From positions 1 through 8,959 of the forward strand of contig CAAGFH010000225.1 of NCBI GenBank assembly GCA_900769095.1: a DNA stretch of 8,959 bases, given 5' to 3'. Positions within the stretch are counted from its first letter, which is position 1, and each line of letters opens with the position of its first letter. The notes beneath the pieces were generated by a model that saw only the letters and a program-made list of their open reading frames with translations, was not told the origin of the DNA and did not search any database. Both the position numbers and the translations under genes were made by a program. Of this stretch, positions 5,974 through 8,959 are shown piece after piece. The stretch is from Methanobacteriaceae archaeon. GTDB taxonomy: Archaea; Methanobacteriota; Methanobacteria; Methanobacteriales; Methanobacteriaceae.

Positions 5974-6930
5974 ATGGATATTGGAAAACTAGTTGGAAAT
6001 ACTCCAATGATAAAAATTGATTATGAATATGAAGGAAAACTAAGAAGCATATACTCAAAATTAGAATTCTACAATTATTCTGGAAGTATAAAAGACAGAA
6101 TTGCAGCACATATTATCAAAACAGAAAAAGAAAACGGCAATTTAAAAGACGGACAAGCTATTGTAGAAGTAACAAGTGGAAACACAGGAATTGCATTTAG
6201 TGCAATGGGTGCGCTTTTTGGCCATGAAGTTCATATTTTCATGCCAGACTGGGTATCAATTGAGAGAAGAAAACTTATCCAGATGTATGGAGCTCATGTT
6301 CATCTAGTTTCAAAAGAAGAAGGTGGATTTAAAAAGGCATTGGAACTTGCAGAAGACTTTGCTATTAAAAACGATGCATACAGACCACTTCAATTTGACA
6401 ATCCATTAAACGTAGAAGCTCAATTTAAAACCGGTGAAGAAATAATAAAAGATCTTCCTGATGTAGATGCATTTGTCTCAGGTATTGGAACCGGCGGAAC
6501 ACTTATGGGAATTGGTAAAAGATTAAAACAGTACAATCCAAATTTTAAATTATATGCTCTTGAACCATGTACATTATCAATTCTTAAAATGGGAATGGAA
6601 GAAGGAAGTCACATGATTGAAGGAATTGGAGATGACTTTATTCCTGGAATTGTTGAAGAAGATTTAATTGATGATATTGTATTAATTGATGATGTAGATG
6701 CAATTAATATGTCTAAAAGAATTGCAAAAGAGTTTGGTTTAGGAATTGGAATTTCCAGTGGAGCTAATTTCCTTGCAAGTGTATTGGTAAACAAGGATGA
6801 TATTAAAGTAGCTACAGTATTTGCTGATGATAATAAAAAATACATTACAACCAAATTATCCGAACCAATCGATGATGATGAAAACTTAATATCAAATAAA
6901 GTAAAACTCATCAGTTTTGAAGTAATTTAA
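5974..6930 (+). CDS. Cysteine synthase family PLP enzyme (O-acetyl- or O-phosphoserine sulfhydrylase type)
   Basis: Fold type II PLP enzyme of the CysK/CBS family, which forms cysteine from an activated serine and sulfide. At 318 residues it is the usual length. SIKDR holds the PLP lysine K40; TSGNTG (67-72) is the substrate-carboxylate loop; QFDNP (140-144) carries the family Gln; GIGTGGT (170-176) binds the cofactor phosphate; S262 in ISSGAN sits where the pyridine nitrogen is contacted. Two differences from common CysK stand out: NYSGS replaces NPxxS before the lysine (Pro to Tyr at 35), and the acidic C-terminus DDDENL is followed by an extra tail. No serine acetyltransferase gene adjoins it, so the serine donor cannot be read from context. 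It is transcribed alone. Cystathionine beta-synthase or a related beta-substituting enzyme is possible. Confidence 0.86.
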   Translation: MDIGKLVGNTPMIKIDYEYEGKLRSIYSKLEFYNYSGSIKDRIAAHIIKTEKENGNLKDGQAIVEVTSGNTGIAFSAMGALFGHEVHIFMPDWVSIERRKLIQMYGAHVHLVSKEEGGFKKALELAEDFAIKNDAYRPLQFDNPLNVEAQFKTGEEIIKDLPDVDAFVSGIGTGGTLMGIGKRLKQYNPNFKLYALEPCTLSILKMGMEEGSHMIEGIGDDFIPGIVEEDLIDDIVLIDDVDAINMSKRIAKEFGLGIGISSGANFLASVLVNKDDIKVATVFADDNKKYITTKLSEPIDDDENLISNKVKLISFEVI

Positions 6931-6940
6931 AAAAAATAAG

Positions 6941-6958
6941 TGGAGTATTTAAACTCCA
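6941..6958 (-). terminator. Hairpin and T-run terminator of the zinc-ribbon membrane gene
   Basis: TGGAGT at 6941-6946 and ACTCCA at 6953-6958 form a perfect 6-bp stem with a 6-base loop. Read on the minus strand, the stem is followed by CTTA and a run of eight T (complement of the A run 6929-6936), a classic intrinsic-terminator layout. The TAA stop of the minus-strand gene (6949-6951) lies in the loop. On the plus strand no T-run follows, so it acts mainly for the minus gene, though it may also block read-through from the cysteine synthase gene that ends 10 bases away. Confidence 0.6.
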
Positions 6959-7821
6959 GAAGATGTTAAAATATTGATAGTTTCATTGTATAATGGAGTT
7001 GTTGATGAAGCAGAGTCAACAACTTTAAGTTCTGCTTTTACAGGTTGTGTTTTACCAAAATACATTGCTGAAATCTTATAGGTTTTTCCACTTTCAGGAT
7101 GCAATTCATTCCAGCCTATTGTTGAGTCAATAATTTTTCCAGTACTGTCATAAAAATCAACATCAACAGACAAGTAATCAAAATTACTGTCTACCCTAAT
7201 ATCACCGTTTATTTCACCATTATAATATCCATAACCGTCATCAGTTATGTTTTGACTTATATTTCCAACACTTACTGAATTTACAGCGCTAAACTGATAT
7301 AATGCTCCACCAGCCATTATAAGAACAAATATCAATACAATAGTGGCTATTGGCACAGCAAACAATTTTTTGTTATTTGCATGATGTCCTTTAAAGTATA
7401 ATGTAGCAACAGCTGTAATTATAAACAATATAAGAGAGATATCACCAAATCTTGCAATAAAAATATAAATTAATCCTCCAGTTACAATAAACTCCATTGC
7501 AGCAACTAAAGGCTCATCAAATCTCTCCATTAAAACAATACCAACTACTCCTCCAATAATTCCAAGAACTATTGCAGCCATAATAGCTTCTTCACCCATT
7601 AAAATAGGGGTGGTTAATCCTTCAACAACACATACAATTGTGGAAATAATAGCTAAAACTAAAGGTAATTTACTAAGAAATGCACTTTTATCGGTTTTTG
7701 TTTGAACTGGAACTGATCTATTTTCTTTTGGAAGTTCTCCGTCAAGTTCAAATCCGCATGCATCACAAAACTTAACATTATCGTCAAGCTGTTTTCCACA
7801 TTTCCTACAATATTGAACCAT
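6949..7821 (-). CDS. Zinc-ribbon membrane protein with external FxLYD-like domain
   Basis: 290 residues with no assigned function. The N-terminus is a short cytoplasmic zinc ribbon, C5-x2-C8 and C19-x2-C22 (CRKCG and CDACG), followed by a polar linker to about residue 45. Five hydrophobic stretches follow, near 53-72, 79-98, 105-123, 128-143 and 153-176, consistent with membrane segments. An odd number places the C-terminal 110 residues outside the cell. That part has alternating strands and a V-D-V-D-F-Y-D-S-T-G-K pattern (around 220-230) with a later pro-gly-like turn, resembling FxLYD domains, which are common in surface proteins of methanogens and Firmicutes. The start is firm: ATG 7821 has AGGAGG nine bases upstream. 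It converges on the cysteine synthase gene and diverges from hsdR, so it is probably transcribed alone. A sensing or envelope role is only a guess. Confidence 0.85.
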   Translation of the reverse strand: MVQYCRKCGKQLDDNVKFCDACGFELDGELPKENRSVPVQTKTDKSAFLSKLPLVLAIISTIVCVVEGLTTPILMGEEAIMAAIVLGIIGGVVGIVLMERFDEPLVAAMEFIVTGGLIYIFIARFGDISLILFIITAVATLYFKGHHANNKKLFAVPIATIVLIFVLIMAGGALYQFSAVNSVSVGNISQNITDDGYGYYNGEINGDIRVDSNFDYLSVDVDFYDSTGKIIDSTIGWNELHPESGKTYKISAMYFGKTQPVKAELKVVDSASSTTPLYNETINILTSSGV

Positions 7822-7830
7822 AAATTAATT

Positions 7831-7836
7831 CCTCCT
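7831..7836 (-). promoter_or_regulatory. Ribosome binding site of the zinc-ribbon gene
   Basis: CCTCCT on the plus strand reads AGGAGG on the minus strand, nine bases before the ATG at 7821. It is the only AGGAGG-type site in the window; other leadered genes use GGTGA with about four bases of spacing. It confirms this start codon and a leadered message. Confidence 0.7.
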
Positions 7837-7946
7837 GTTTAATTGTTTATATTTTGAGTTAAATATTAGTTTTGATAATGATGGGGTAATGATGTTAATT
7901 TATTAAATTTAATATATTACTTGAAATAAAATTATTATTAAAACAA

Positions 7947-7955
7947 TTTAATATT
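7947..7955 (+). promoter_or_regulatory. Candidate TATA box of hsdR
   Basis: TTTAATATT is a moderate TATA-box match. Transcription would begin near 7975-7978, giving a leader of about ten bases before the preferred ATG at 7989. That leader would contain GGTAGT (7980-7985), a one-mismatch form of the GGTGAT ribosome-binding motif. The alternative ATG at 7974 would fall at or before the transcription start. Confidence 0.35.
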
Positions 7956-7988
7956 GATGTTGTTATTTTAGATATGAACGGTAGTAGT

Positions 7989-8959
7989 ATGTCATCTCAA
8001 AGTGAAGCAGTATTGGAAAATAATCTTATTAAAAGATTATCTGAAAATGGATATGAAAGAGTTAAAATTAGAAATGAAAGTGAATTATTATCTAATTTTA
8101 GAACTCAATTGGATAAACTAAATAAATGCCAATTAACTGATGAAGAATTTGAAAAAGTAGTATTATTTTTAGAACAGGGTTCTATTTTTGATAAAGCAAA
8201 AAAGTTAAGGGACCATTTTTTTATTGAACGTGAAAATGATTCTTTTTATATTAAGTTTCTAAATCAGAAAGATTGGTGTAAAAACATCTTTCAGGTGACT
8301 AATCAGATTACTGTTAAAGGTAAACATGAGAACAGATATGATGTAACTTTATTAATTAATGGTTTACCCTTAGTTCAAATTGAACTTAAGAGAAGAGGTA
8401 TGCCTTTAAAAGAGGCTTTCGATCAAATAACAAGATATGCTACACATTCCTACAAAGGCCTTTTTAATTATATTCAGATATTTGTTGTAAGTAATGGTGT
8501 TAATACAAAATACTTTGCTAACGGATTAAAACAAGACCTTCAATACGAGTTTACTTTTTACTGGAAAGATGAAAATAACAACAATATTCTCTCATTAGAT
8601 GATTTTGCAGATACCTTCTTAGAAAAATGTAATCTTGCAAAAATGATTTCAAAATACATAGTTTTAAACGAATCATCTAAAAGACTGATGGTTTTAAGAG
8701 CTTATCAAAAATATGCTGTTGAAGCTGTAATTCATCAGGCATTGGATATTAAGAAAAACGGATATATCTGGCATACTACTGGAAGTGGTAAGACATTAAC
8801 ATCATTTAAAGCGAGTCAAATAATAGCTAGTGAGGACAGTATTAAAAAAGTCTTTTTCCTTGTGGATAGACAAGATTTAGATGCTCAAACTATTCAAGAG
8901 TTTAATAAGTTTGAAAACGGTTCTGTTGATACTACAGATAATACTAATGTTTTAGTTAA
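7989..8959 (+). CDS. hsdR: Type I restriction enzyme R subunit (N-terminal part, runs off window)
   Basis: Motor and nuclease subunit of a type I restriction-modification complex (HsdR2M2S), which cuts unmodified DNA after ATP-driven translocation. The 323 residues present cover the N-terminal nuclease domain and the start of the helicase. The nuclease motif is intact: D118 in RYDVTLL, then E132-L-K134 in QIELKRRG. Ahead of the motor is LRAYQKYAVEAV, a typical Q-tip-like block, followed by Walker A HTTGSGKT with K268, and motif Ia in FFLVDRQDLDAQT. ATG 7989 is preferred because it gives MSSQSEAVLENNL, the usual start of this family, and a GGTAGT motif precedes it; ATG 7974 would add five residues. 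The frame is open to the last base. HsdM and HsdS are not in the window and would be expected downstream or elsewhere. Confidence 0.95.
   Translation, partial: MSSQSEAVLENNLIKRLSENGYERVKIRNESELLSNFRTQLDKLNKCQLTDEEFEKVVLFLEQGSIFDKAKKLRDHFFIERENDSFYIKFLNQKDWCKNIFQVTNQITVKGKHENRYDVTLLINGLPLVQIELKRRGMPLKEAFDQITRYATHSYKGLFNYIQIFVVSNGVNTKYFANGLKQDLQYEFTFYWKDENNNNILSLDDFADTFLEKCNLAKMISKYIVLNESSKRLMVLRAYQKYAVEAVIHQALDIKKNGYIWHTTGSGKTLTSFKASQIIASEDSIKKVFFLVDRQDLDAQTIQEFNKFENGSVDTTDNTNVLV

Larger units (their letters stand above)
7822..7988. other. AT-rich divergent spacer with a 14-bp palindrome
   Basis: This 167-base gap separates the minus-strand zinc-ribbon gene from hsdR and must hold both promoters. 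It contains the perfect palindrome TATTAAATTTAATA at 7901-7914, and AATTTAATAT occurs twice, at 7906-7915 and 7945-7954. I see no open reading frame of note and no RNA gene. At this AT content such symmetry can arise by chance, so a shared operator is only a possibility. Confidence 0.35.

Noticed and set aside
7974..7988. ATG at 7974 as the hsdR start
   Set aside because: It is in frame and cannot be fully excluded, but the likely TATA box places the transcript start at about this point, and the family normally begins at the SQSEA-containing N-terminus that ATG 7989 supplies.
1..8959. Search by eye for CRISPR repeats, tRNA or rRNA genes, insertion sequences and attachment sites
   Set aside because: No spaced direct repeats, no tRNA-like cloverleaf region, no transposase frame and no terminal repeats were seen. 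All sizeable stretches are taken up by the listed genes, and the longest gap is 167 bases.

Overview
The window looks like chromosome of a low-GC methanogenic archaeon of the order Methanobacteriales, most likely Methanobrevibacter or a close relative. This rests on: an archaeal route into aromatic biosynthesis (ADH synthase plus 3-dehydroquinate synthase II); an archaeal-type CCA-adding enzyme; an F420-dependent NADP reductase of the form I remember from Methanothermobacter; GGTGA-type ribosome binding sites; TATA-box promoters; and T-tract terminators. The genus is an inference from recalled sequences, not from a search.

Layout. (1) Positions 2-88 hold the last codons of an unrecognised upstream gene. 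(2) Positions 146-4056 are one tight rightward unit, aroA'-aroB'-thpR-cca, with gaps of 4-9 bases. It has a TATA box at 146-153 and a T-tract end at 4063-4070. The first two genes make 3-dehydroquinate without DAHP; the last two act on RNA and tRNA 3' ends. (3) Positions 4108-5894 are a second rightward unit: a DUF2284 cysteine-rich protein, npdG (F420:NADP oxidoreductase), and a 162-residue protein that I read as a stand-alone MutH/Sau3AI-fold domain with its catalytic residues replaced. Its promoter region carries a perfect 12-bp palindrome and probably yields a leaderless mRNA. (4) Positions 5942-6930 are a single cysteine-synthase-family gene with its own promoter. (5) Positions 6949-7821, on the minus strand, encode a zinc-ribbon membrane protein with an external beta-type domain. 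It converges on the cysteine synthase gene over a hairpin terminator. (6) After a 167-base AT-rich divergent spacer, a type I restriction HsdR subunit begins at 7989 and runs off the window end.

Most genes are housekeeping and conventional. The item most worth a second look is the degenerate MutH/Sau3AI-like protein in the npdG unit, followed by the palindromic promoter of that unit. I see no RNA gene, CRISPR array, insertion sequence or convincing new multi-gene system. The hsdR gene points to a type I restriction-modification locus whose other genes would lie beyond the right edge.
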